Positions 18,512 to 27,863 of a stretch of DNA of 37,572 nucleotides are shown here, in pieces. Positions within the stretch are counted from its first letter, which is position 1; each line of letters opens with the position of its first letter. Source of the stretch: Burkholderiales bacterium (GTDB taxonomy: Bacteria > Pseudomonadota > Gammaproteobacteria > Burkholderiales > Burkholderiaceae_C); the NCBI GenBank assembly GCA_947372225.1, contig CANBSV010000014.1:1-37572 (forward strand), read 5' to 3'. The notes under the pieces are model-generated. The model saw only the letters and a list, made by a program, of their open reading frames with translations. It was not told the DNA's origin and ran no database searches. Both the position numbers and the translations under genes were made by a program.

Positions 18512-19657
18512 ATGGACAATCCGGACATGACCATCGACACACCCACTGCGCTGCTTGGCGGGCTCAGCCCGCGCGTCTTCATGCGCCGGCATTGGCAAAA
18601 AAAGCCGCTCCTGATTCGTCAGGCGATCTCGGCAGCCGATCTCGCCGTGGATCGCGCGGGGCTGTTTGAGCTGGCTTCGCACGAGGGCGTGGAGTCGCGC
18701 CTCATCGAGCGGCGTGGTGCCGACTGGAAGCTGCGCCACGGCCCGTTCACCCGCCGGCAACTGCCGCCGCTGTCGCGTGCCGACTGGACGCTGCTGGTGC
18801 AAGGCGTCGATATGCATGCGCCGCAGGTGCACGAGCTGCTGTCGCGTTTTCGCTTTGCACCGGACGTGCGGCTTGACGATGTGATGGTGTCGTTTGCTAC
18901 CGATGGCGGCGGTGTCGGCCCTCACTTTGATTCGTACGACGTGTTCTTGCTGCAGGTGGCCGGGAAACGCGAATGGCGTATCGGGCGCACGAAGAACATG
19001 GACATCGTGCCCGACATGCCGCTCAAGATCCTCGCCCACTTCGACCCCGAGCACATCTGGACGCTGGAGCCGGGCGACATGCTGTATCTGCCGCCCCGTT
19101 GGGCGCACGACGGCGTGGCCCGCGGTGAATGCATGACCGCGTCGGTGGGTTTCAGGGCGGCTTCGCGTGGCGAGGTGGGTACTTCGGTGTTGCAGCGCAT
19201 GCTGGATGCGGCGGAAGACCCGTGTGAGACACCGCTCTACCGCGATCCCAATCAGCCGGCCACCGATCAGCCTGCGCGCATCCCGCCGGCGCTGGCCGCG
19301 TTTGCCGCCGATGCGGTGCGACGCTTCCTTGAAGAGCCGCGTTCGATGGATTGCGCGCTTGGCGAGTGGTTAAGCGAGCCCAAGCCCCAGGTGTGGTTCG
19401 ACGCGCGCGGCGCTTTGGGGGAGCGGGGCGCATTGGCGCTGGATCGTCGCAGCCGGATGATTTACGACGACCATCACGTGTTCATCAATGGTGAGTCTTT
19501 CGTGGCTTCGGGCCGCGACGCGGTGCTGATGCGCGCGCTGGCCGACCGCCGCGCTCTGGATTTGGCGTCGGTCTTGAAGCTGAGCTCTCCGGCCTGGGAG
19601 CTGGTGCAGTCGTGGGCCGATCAAGGTTGGCTGCATGCGGTACCCGACGAGGTTTGA
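18512..19657 (+). CDS. JmjC-like ribosomal oxygenase (RoxA/YcfD type)
   Basis: 381 residues, close to E. coli YcfD/RoxA (373), which hydroxylates an arginine of ribosomal protein L16 using Fe(II), 2-oxoglutarate and oxygen. The Fe-binding triad is visible as H138 and D140 in GPHFDSYDVF and H199 in PPRWAHDG. The LYLPPRWAHDGVA stretch and the winged-helix C-terminus are typical of this family. The start is ambiguous between ATG 18512 and ATG 18527 (MTIDTPTALL); neither has a strong Shine-Dalgarno sequence. It is transcribed divergently from the FKBP gene over a 65-base gap. The L16 substrate is assigned by family only. Confidence 0.88.
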   Translation: MDNPDMTIDTPTALLGGLSPRVFMRRHWQKKPLLIRQAISAADLAVDRAGLFELASHEGVESRLIERRGADWKLRHGPFTRRQLPPLSRADWTLLVQGVDMHAPQVHELLSRFRFAPDVRLDDVMVSFATDGGGVGPHFDSYDVFLLQVAGKREWRIGRTKNMDIVPDMPLKILAHFDPEHIWTLEPGDMLYLPPRWAHDGVARGECMTASVGFRAASRGEVGTSVLQRMLDAAEDPCETPLYRDPNQPATDQPARIPPALAAFAADAVRRFLEEPRSMDCALGEWLSEPKPQVWFDARGALGERGALALDRRSRMIYDDHHVFINGESFVASGRDAVLMRALADRRALDLASVLKLSSPAWELVQSWADQGWLHAVPDEV

Positions 19658-19714
19658 CGGGCACCTTCGGGTTCGAAAAAACGGGTTCAATTCAACGCTG
19701 GAGGCTGTTTTCCG

Positions 19715-20203
19715 ATGAACGACTCGAACGACGGGCTGATTGAATCACGCAGCGAATACCAAGCTGCCTTGTGGCGAGCCTTCGAGCTGATTGCCGAGTC
19801 GAGCGCCAAAGAGATCTGGATGTGCGATGCCGACTTCGCTGACTGGCCGCTCAATGAACCCCAGGTGGTGGAGCAGCTGTCGCGCTGGGCGGTGTCTCAT
19901 CGCCGCTGTCATGTGCTGGCGCTTGACTACAACCTGATGCCCAGGCGCCACCCACGCTGGGTTCAGTGGCGCCGCCACTGGTCGCATGTGGTGAGCTGCT
20001 GGACGCCCGACGAAACGGGCAATGGCCGCTTGCCGAGTTTGTTGTACGCGCCTGGGGTGGTCAGTGTGAGGCTCGTGGATCGCGTTCACTACCGCGGTCG
20101 CATCTCCACCGACGTCGACGATGCAGTGCGCATCCGCGAAGAGCTTGATGGACTTTTTCAACGTTCAGTTGAAGCCTTTCCCGCAAGCACGCTGGGACTG
20201 TGA
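19715..20203 (+). CDS. Conserved hypothetical protein, possibly DUF7931
   Basis: 162-residue soluble protein without signal peptide or membrane segment. It starts MNDSNDGLIESRSEYQAALW. A central KEIWMCDADFADWPLNEPQVVEQL and the Trp-rich HPRWVQWRRHWSHVVSCW are the distinctive parts. The shape (acidic loop after a strand, then helix and a strand with HVLALDY) recalls small phospholipase-D-like or DUF7931 proteins often encoded near the oxygenase gene in Burkholderiales, but I cannot assign an activity. It follows the oxygenase by 57 bases on the same strand and precedes a separate lipoprotein gene. Confidence 0.75.
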   Translation: MNDSNDGLIESRSEYQAALWRAFELIAESSAKEIWMCDADFADWPLNEPQVVEQLSRWAVSHRRCHVLALDYNLMPRRHPRWVQWRRHWSHVVSCWTPDETGNGRLPSLLYAPGVVSVRLVDRVHYRGRISTDVDDAVRIREELDGLFQRSVEAFPASTLGL

Positions 20204-20222
20204 ATTAATCCTTTCAACGTTT

Positions 20223-20228
20223 ATACTG
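20223..20228 (+). promoter_or_regulatory. Candidate -10 element (TATACT) for the lipoprotein gene
   Basis: A good TATACT hexamer in a locally A+T-rich stretch, 113 bases before the lipoprotein ATG. The -35 region (around 20200) is weak. The predicted leader would be about 105 bases. Confidence 0.4.
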
Positions 20229-20341
20229 CCCAGCTTGCTAGGTAGGGTATCGCCCCTTGGCAACTGTGTTTTTGGCCTGCTGCCGACGTGGTGGGTCGAC
20301 GATCACTCACCGCGTTATCAAACCATTTATTGAGGATGAAC

Positions 20342-20542
20342 ATGAACAAATCGCTCGTGCTGGCTACCCTGGTTGCTGCTTTCGCCCTGACCGCCTGTGG
20401 CAAGAAAGAAGAAGCTGCCGCTCCGGTTGCTGAAGCCGCTTCTGCTGTTGTGGCACCTGCTGCTGAACCCGCACCGGCTGTCGTGGCACCTGCTGCTGAA
20501 GCCGCGAGCGCTGTGGTCGACGCTGCCAGCGCCGCCAAGTAA
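20342..20542 (+). CDS. Small Ala/Pro/Val-rich lipoprotein
   Basis: 66-residue lipoprotein. The signal peptide MNKSLVLATLVAAFALTAC ends in the lipobox LTAC, so Cys19 would be lipidated. Next come GKKEE and a low-complexity tail built of Ala, Val, Pro and Glu with an 11-residue repeat (AVVAPAAEPAP, AVVAPAAEAAS). GAGG lies 6 bases before ATG 20342; an in-frame ATG at 20336 is closer to it and less likely. The gene stands alone, with its own -10 candidate upstream and a strong terminator right after. Such abundant small lipoproteins are often envelope-stress or spacer proteins; the function here is unknown. Confidence 0.85.
   Translation: MNKSLVLATLVAAFALTACGKKEEAAAPVAEAASAVVAPAAEPAPAVVAPAAEAASAVVDAASAAK
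20444..20500. repeat. Two 24-nt imperfect tandem-type repeats, period 33
   Basis: 20444-20467 and 20477-20500 match at 23 of 24 positions. Both are in frame in the lipoprotein gene and encode AVVAPAAE. The period of 33 nucleotides equals 11 codons, so copy-number change would keep the frame. Confidence 0.8.
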
Positions 20543-20564
20543 TCCTCGTCTTAGACGAGAAAAA

Positions 20565-20586
20565 GCCGCCCTAGGGCGGCTTTTTT
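20565..20586. terminator. Rho-independent terminator, probably bidirectional
   Basis: GCCGCCC-TA-GGGCGGC stem followed by six T on the plus strand and preceded by a run of A, so it can act for the lipoprotein gene and for bamC from the other side. A second hairpin, CTCGTC-TTA-GACGAG (20545-20559), precedes it. Confidence 0.9.
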
Positions 20587-20656
20587 GTGTCCGCACCGCG
20601 GACGCGGTGTTTGCGGGCGAGGCGTCAGGATCGAATCCCGACGCCATCGCGCCGGA

Positions 20657-21835
20657 CTACTTCAGATCCTGGACCAGCAGCGTTGCGATGTGCGCGGCGG
20701 TGGTTCCCGAATCCACCGCGCCCTGAGCATTCAGGACGGTCACGAGGGTGTTTTTCCCGCTGGCCTTGACCTGTACGCGGTAGCGCGAAAGACTCTTGGC
20801 GTTTGCCTTGTCCTTGCTGGAACCCAGCAAGAGCTTGCTGAAGAACCCGGGATCGTCTTCCTTGTTGTCGGCGTTTTCGGTGTAGCGCACGAAATACAAG
20901 CCTTGAGCGCGGTCGCGGTCTTCGACGGTGAAGTTGCTCCGATCCAGTGCGATACCGACGCGGCGCCACGCGCGGTCGAAATCGTCATCGACTTCAATCG
21001 TGGCCGCAGGAGCCGCTGCGATCCGTGCGCGTGCCGCCTTGGGGGTTGCTGTCGCGGTGATCTGCGCTTGGGCCTGCTCTTCCTTGGCCCCAAGCTTGAG
21101 CATCAGGCGGCGCAGCATCTCGGCTTCGAGCTCCGGATCGGACGGGCGCGGCTGCCAAGTCGTGTTGTCCTTGGCCGAGCCGGTCACCACTTCGGTCATG
21201 CCGCGGTGGCTCAAGAAAATCTCGCTGCCGGTGTCCGTGCGCTCGACGCGGGTTCGAAACTTGTCGCGTTCGCCGGTGTCGTAGATCGAATCAAACACCA
21301 TCCCGATGGTCGAGCGGATAAAGTCCTGCGGCATCTTCGACCGGTTTTCAGCCCATTCGGTTTCCATCACGCCCACATCGGGCTGGTCAATCAGGAGCTT
21401 GAAGCCGCGTTCAGGCCAGAACGCCTTGAGCATCGGCCAGACCTGTTCGGGGGTCATGTTGGTGACCAGCCAGCGGTCGTTGCCGTTGCGCTCGATTCGC
21501 AATTGGTCGGTCCCTGCCGGAACCACGGTCTGCGAGGATTGAAGTTTCAGCGTCGAACCCTGGAAAGTGGCGGCGCTGAATGATCCGGCCGCCGCTTGCT
21601 GCAGATAGCGGCTGTCGCGGGACAACTGTGTCAGGTCGGGCGGGACTTCGAGCCCGGTGGTCTGTTCCGCGGCCGTGCCGTGGTAATCGACCTTGTCACC
21701 GGACACCAGGCTGTGCATCGAGGAGCAACCTGCCAGTGCGATCACCAAGGACGAAGCCAGCAGCCCTCGGGCATGGGGGACAGTGGCTGACATGTGGCTC
21801 GATCGAGTGCGTTGGGCGTCTGTCACGTTGTTCAT
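20657..21835 (-). CDS. bamC: Outer-membrane assembly lipoprotein BamC-like
   Basis: About 393 codons. BamC (NlpB) is a lipoprotein of the beta-barrel assembly machinery of the outer membrane. A hydrophobic segment ending in the lipobox ALAGC gives a lipidated Cys. VDYHGTAAEQTTGLEVPPDLTQL is the unstructured N-terminal motif that binds BamD in the E. coli protein, and two helix-grip domains follow (DRWLVTNMTPEQVWPMLKAFW and IEVDDDFDRAWRRVGIALDR). The start is uncertain: ATG 21835 has GGAG directly against it, GTG 21826 has GGAG at a better spacing of 9, and ATG 21793 gives a standard short signal peptide. It follows dapA on the same strand, as in E. coli dapA-bamC. Confidence 0.88.
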   Translation of the reverse strand: MNNVTDAQRTRSSHMSATVPHARGLLASSLVIALAGCSSMHSLVSGDKVDYHGTAAEQTTGLEVPPDLTQLSRDSRYLQQAAAGSFSAATFQGSTLKLQSSQTVVPAGTDQLRIERNGNDRWLVTNMTPEQVWPMLKAFWPERGFKLLIDQPDVGVMETEWAENRSKMPQDFIRSTIGMVFDSIYDTGERDKFRTRVERTDTGSEIFLSHRGMTEVVTGSAKDNTTWQPRPSDPELEAEMLRRLMLKLGAKEEQAQAQITATATPKAARARIAAAPAATIEVDDDFDRAWRRVGIALDRSNFTVEDRDRAQGLYFVRYTENADNKEDDPGFFSKLLLGSSKDKANAKSLSRYRVQVKASGKNTLVTVLNAQGAVDSGTTAAHIATLLVQDLK

Positions 21836-21940
21836 CTCCAGAGGGTTGGCGGCCGGGGGTGCCACGCAGCCCGTTGATCGCAAGGGTCGAGAAATCTGGC
21901 GCTGCGCCGCATCCCGGGGGTGACGCACAGCAGTCATGGT

Positions 21941-22822
21941 CTAAAGCAATCCGGCGTCGCGCAGTGCTGCAGAGACCATGGTCTCGCCTGTCGACGTCAG
22001 TGGCATGAGCGGCAGACGCAGCGAGTTCTTGCAGCGCCCGAGTTGTGCCAATGCCCATTTGGCGGGCGCCGGGCTGGGTTCGCAAAACAGATGCTTGTGC
22101 AAGCCCAACAGCCGCATGTGGATGGCGGCGGCTTGGCGCACCTCGCCGGCCATGGCGGCCACGCACAACTCATGCATGAGTCTGGGGGCGACGTTGGCCG
22201 TGACGCTGACGTTGCCGTGACCACCCAGCAGCATCAAGGCCACGGCGGTCGAGTCGTCGCCCGAGTAGATCGAAAAGCCGGGTGGCGCATGCTTGATCAG
22301 CCAAGCCGCGCGCTCGATGCTCCCTGTGGCTTCCTTGACCGCCACCACGCCGGGCAACTGTGCGAGTCGCAGAGTGGTCTCGGGCAGCATGTCTGCCACG
22401 GTGCGGCCAGGCACGTTGTAGAGCACTGTCGGGATGTCCACCGCTTCGGCGATGGCCTTGAAATGCTGGTAGATGCCTTCCTGCGAAGGCTTGTTGTAGT
22501 ACGGCACAACCGACAGCGCGCAGTCGGCACCGACTTGCTGCGCATAGCGCGACAGCTCGATGGCTTCACGCGTCGAGTTGCCTCCGGTGCCTGCCATCAC
22601 GGGCACCCGGCCAGCGCAGTGCTCGACGGCCACGCGGATGATCTCGAAGTGCTCATCGACCGACACCGTGGGCGATTCGCCGGTGGTACCCACCACGCCG
22701 ATGCAGTCGGTGCCTTCGGCAATGTGCCAGTCCATCAGGGAGCGCAACGTGTCGTAATCGACGCTGCCGTCTTCATGCATCGGCGTGATCAACGCCACGA
22801 TGCTGCCAGTGATCGGTTTCAT
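21941..22822 (-). CDS. dapA: 4-hydroxy-tetrahydrodipicolinate synthase
   Basis: 293-residue aldolase-fold enzyme that condenses pyruvate with aspartate semialdehyde, the first committed step of diaminopimelate and lysine synthesis. The Schiff-base lysine is K163 in VVAVKEATG. The proton-relay residues are T46/T47 (VVGTTGES), Y109 and Y135, and R140 lies in NVPGRT. ATG 22822 has GGAA 6 bases upstream, and MKPITGSIVALITP is the family start, so the longer frame to 22870 is rejected. It is the first gene of dapA-bamC, divergent from parE over about 105 bases. Confidence 0.97.
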   Translation of the reverse strand: MKPITGSIVALITPMHEDGSVDYDTLRSLMDWHIAEGTDCIGVVGTTGESPTVSVDEHFEIIRVAVEHCAGRVPVMAGTGGNSTREAIELSRYAQQVGADCALSVVPYYNKPSQEGIYQHFKAIAEAVDIPTVLYNVPGRTVADMLPETTLRLAQLPGVVAVKEATGSIERAAWLIKHAPPGFSIYSGDDSTAVALMLLGGHGNVSVTANVAPRLMHELCVAAMAGEVRQAAAIHMRLLGLHKHLFCEPSPAPAKWALAQLGRCKNSLRLPLMPLTSTGETMVSAALRDAGLL

Positions 22823-22913
22823 TCTTGGTTCCTTGCCAACGGGCGAGTTTAGCCGGCGCGACACGGCCAAAAAGCGGTGGCCCGAGCCAGGGCCCGGCTG
22901 AATAGGCCCTACC

Positions 22914-22919
22914 TACAAT
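22914..22919 (+). promoter_or_regulatory. Candidate -10 element for parE (TACAAT)
   Basis: TACAAT lies 8 bases before the parE ATG and is followed by CCGCCGCC. Transcription from here would begin at or just before the ATG. No Shine-Dalgarno sequence and no clear -35 box are visible. Compare the sites before rlmB and comEC. Confidence 0.4.
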
Positions 22920-22927
22920 CCGCCGCC

Positions 22928-24961
22928 ATGGTCACTCGCCCCCCCGATCGATCCCCCTCCGGCACCTCGGCCGCCGCACCTTCGACCTACGGCGAAGCCT
23001 CCATCCGGGTGCTCAAGGGTTTGGAGCCGGTCAAGCAGCGACCGGGCATGTACACCCGGACCGACAACCCGCTGCACATCGTGCAGGAGGTGATCGACAA
23101 CGCGGCCGATGAAGCTTTGGCCGGCCACGGCCACCGAATCGACGTCACCGTGCACGCCGACGGCTCGGTCAGCGTCGAGGACGACGGGCGCGGCATTCCG
23201 TTCGGCATGCACCCCGAAGAACTGCGTCCGGTGGTCGAAATCGTGTTCACGCAACTGCACGCAGGTGGCAAGTTCGACAAGGGCTCGGGCGGCGCTTACA
23301 GCTTTTCGGGCGGGTTGCATGGCGTGGGTGTGAGCGTGACCAACGCGCTGTCCAGGCGCCTCGAGGTCACGGTGTGGCGCGAGGGCCAGGTGGCCCGGCT
23401 GGCGTTTGCGGGTGGCGACGTGATCGAGCCGCTGGAGCTGCGAAAGTCGGTTTTGACGGCGTCTTCGGGCGACCGCAAGAGCGGCACCACGGTGCGCGCG
23501 TGGCCGGATGCCAAGTACTTCGAGAGTGCCGAGCTGGCGCGCGGTGACCTGACGCACCTGTTGCGCAGCAAGGCGGTGCTGATGCCCGGCACGCGCGTGT
23601 CGCTGACGATCGAGAAGACAGGCCGTGCCGACGCCGATGTGCAGAACTGGCTGTACCAGGGCGGTTTGCGCGATTACCTGACGCAAACGCTCAACGCCGA
23701 TCCGCTGATCCCGCTGTTCGAGGGTGCGCACCATGCCGACGGCTCAGAGTCCGAGAACTTCGCCAAGGGCGAGGGAGCGACCTGGTGCGTGGCTTTCACC
23801 GAGGATGGCGCACCGGTGCGCGAGAGCTACGTCAACCTGATCCCCACGGTCAACGGCGGAACCCACGAGTCGGGACTCAAGGACGGGTTGTTCGGAGCCA
23901 TCAAGAACTTCATCGACCTGCACAGCTTGCTGCCCAAGGGCGTGAAGCTCATGCCCGACGACGTGTTTTCGCGCGCCAGCTTCGTGCTCAGCGCCAAGGT
24001 GCTCGACCCGCAGTTCCAGGGCCAGATCAAGGAGCGTCTGAACAGCCGCGATGCGCTGCGACTGGTGTCCACCTGCGTCAAGCCGCCGCTCGAGCTGTGG
24101 CTCAACCAGCACGTCGAGCACGGCAAGAAGCTGGCGGAACTGGTGATCAAGCAGGCGCAGACCCGCCAGCGCGCCAGTCAGAAGGTCGAAAAACGCAAGG
24201 GCTCGGGCGTGGCGGTGTTGCCCGGCAAGCTGACCGACTGCGAAAGCCGCGACCTGCTGCACAACGAGCTGTTCCTGGTCGAGGGCGATTCGGCCGGCGG
24301 CAGCGCCAAGATGGGCCGCAACAAGGAAACGCAGGCCATCTTGCCGCTGCGTGGCAAGGTGCTCAACTCGTGGGAAGTCGAGCGCGATCGGCTGTTTGCC
24401 AACAACGAGATCCACGACATCGCGGTGGCCATTGGTGTCGATCCGCATAGCGCTGCCGACACGCCCGATCTGAGCGGCCTGCGCTACGGAAAGATCTGCA
24501 TCCTGAGCGACGCCGATGTGGACGGCTCGCACATCCAGGTGCTGCTGCTCACGCTGTTCTTTAGGCACTTCCCCAAGCTGATCGAAGCCGGCCACCTGTA
24601 CATCGCCAAGCCGCCGCTGTTTCGCGTCGATGCGCCGGCGCGCGGCAAGAAGCCAGCGGCCAAGATCTACGCGCTCGACGAGGGCGAACTCACCGCCACG
24701 CTGGACCGGTTGCGCCAGGAAGGTTGCCGCGAGACTGCCTGGAGCATCAGCCGCTTCAAGGGCCTGGGCGAGATGAACGCCGAGCAGCTGTGGGACACCA
24801 CGCTGAACCCCGAAACGCGGCGCTTGCTGCCCATGGCTTTCGGCGACTTCGGCTTCGACGCCACCGTCGATTCACTGACCAAGCTGATGGGCAAGGGCGA
24901 GGCGCAGGCGCGACGCGATCTGATGGAGTTGCATGGCGATGAAGTCGATGTGGATGTTTGA
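22928..24961 (+). CDS. parE: DNA topoisomerase IV subunit B
   Basis: 677-residue ATPase subunit of topoisomerase IV, which decatenates daughter chromosomes. The GHKL ATPase shows VIDNAADEA (E54, N58), DDGRGIP (85-91) and the SGGLHGVGVSVTNALS loop. The Toprim region has EGDSAGG from E452 and DADVDGSH from D528, the Mg-binding acidic residues. QRPGMYT at about 38-43 and the parC gene directly downstream support ParE rather than GyrB, as does the length, shorter than GyrB. ATG 22928 is preferred over a frame to 22877 that would overlap the promoter region. parC starts 27 bases downstream. Confidence 0.95.
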   Translation: MVTRPPDRSPSGTSAAAPSTYGEASIRVLKGLEPVKQRPGMYTRTDNPLHIVQEVIDNAADEALAGHGHRIDVTVHADGSVSVEDDGRGIPFGMHPEELRPVVEIVFTQLHAGGKFDKGSGGAYSFSGGLHGVGVSVTNALSRRLEVTVWREGQVARLAFAGGDVIEPLELRKSVLTASSGDRKSGTTVRAWPDAKYFESAELARGDLTHLLRSKAVLMPGTRVSLTIEKTGRADADVQNWLYQGGLRDYLTQTLNADPLIPLFEGAHHADGSESENFAKGEGATWCVAFTEDGAPVRESYVNLIPTVNGGTHESGLKDGLFGAIKNFIDLHSLLPKGVKLMPDDVFSRASFVLSAKVLDPQFQGQIKERLNSRDALRLVSTCVKPPLELWLNQHVEHGKKLAELVIKQAQTRQRASQKVEKRKGSGVAVLPGKLTDCESRDLLHNELFLVEGDSAGGSAKMGRNKETQAILPLRGKVLNSWEVERDRLFANNEIHDIAVAIGVDPHSAADTPDLSGLRYGKICILSDADVDGSHIQVLLLTLFFRHFPKLIEAGHLYIAKPPLFRVDAPARGKKPAAKIYALDEGELTATLDRLRQEGCRETAWSISRFKGLGEMNAEQLWDTTLNPETRRLLPMAFGDFGFDATVDSLTKLMGKGEAQARRDLMELHGDEVDVDV

Positions 24962-24988
24962 GTTTCAGCCCCCGGCCACGGCCCTGCC

Positions 24989-27334
<2,346 letters not shown>

Positions 27335-27433
27335 CTCTGTTCGCACTGCTCTCGTGCTTCGGTGGTGGCCCGACACGCGGCTGAGATCCGGGCACACAAG
27401 TCTGGTGCCAAGCCCATGAAAGAATCAGGGTCA

Positions 27434-27796
27434 ATGATCAGCATGAGCCGAGTCCGCCTCTCCCTCGCCATGTGCCGTCTGGCACTGGCGTGCTACCTGC
27501 TGTCGCTGGGTTTTGCAATCGCGTCGCCGCTGGTTTTGGGCACCCAGACGCAAATGCTTTGCAGCGGCGCGGGCGTGACCCTCGTCTCCGTACCGGTGGA
27601 TGCGGACCACGATGTGCCGCTCACGCCCAAGCTGGACTGCCCGTTGTGCGGGCTCGGGTATGGACTCCCGCCTGTAGCCGTCATCGTGTTCGTCGCGCAG
27701 GTCGATGTCCGCACCGAGGCACCGCCTGCGCCACTCACCGTCCCTCAGTCCGCCGTATTTCGTGCCTGGCAGGCACGCGCACCTCCCGAGTCCTGA
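27434..27796 (+). CDS. cruR: DUF2946 copper-sensing upstream ORF (CruR-like)
   Basis: 120 residues, with a hydrophobic N-terminal segment (about 10-35), a CXXC motif C69-P-L-C72 and the C-terminal sequence ARAPPES with RAPP at 115-118. In Bordetella pertussis the DUF2946 gene bp2923 (cruR) heads a three-gene operon. There its nascent peptide stalls the ribosome at RAPP, and copper bound to CXXC relieves the stall and allows Rho-dependent termination before the TonB receptor gene. The same motifs and order occur here: the TonB receptor starts 67 bases downstream and a small periplasmic protein follows. ATG 27434 has AGGG 3 bases upstream; ATG 27416 and 27443 are alternatives. Function by analogy is strong but untested in this organism. 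Confidence 0.85.
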   Translation: MISMSRVRLSLAMCRLALACYLLSLGFAIASPLVLGTQTQMLCSGAGVTLVSVPVDADHDVPLTPKLDCPLCGLGYGLPPVAVIVFVAQVDVRTEAPPAPLTVPQSAVFRAWQARAPPES

Positions 27797-27863
27797 ATTC
27801 AGTCCCCTGGGCCGGCGCATCTCCATGCGCGGCTTTCCTCATTGAATTTCAGAAAGACTCTTC
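27797..27863 (+). promoter_or_regulatory. Intercistronic region, likely Rho-dependent attenuator
   Basis: 67 bases between the RAPP-ending DUF2946 ORF and the TonB receptor. It opens with a perfect CTGAATTCAG palindrome (27793-27802) overlapping the stop, then a C-rich stretch, then a hairpin GCC-(G)-GCGCAT-CTCC-ATGCGC-GGC (27811-27833). By analogy with Bordetella, a stalled ribosome would cover this segment, and release in copper would expose it to Rho. The RBS of the receptor gene is weak. Confidence 0.5.

Noticed and set aside
20621..20645. tRNA T-arm-like sequence (ATCGAATCC within a GGCGTC/GACGCC stem)
   Set aside because: One arm pair is mismatched, and no D-arm, anticodon arm or acceptor stem can be built around it. 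It is better seen as one of several hairpins in the convergent gap.
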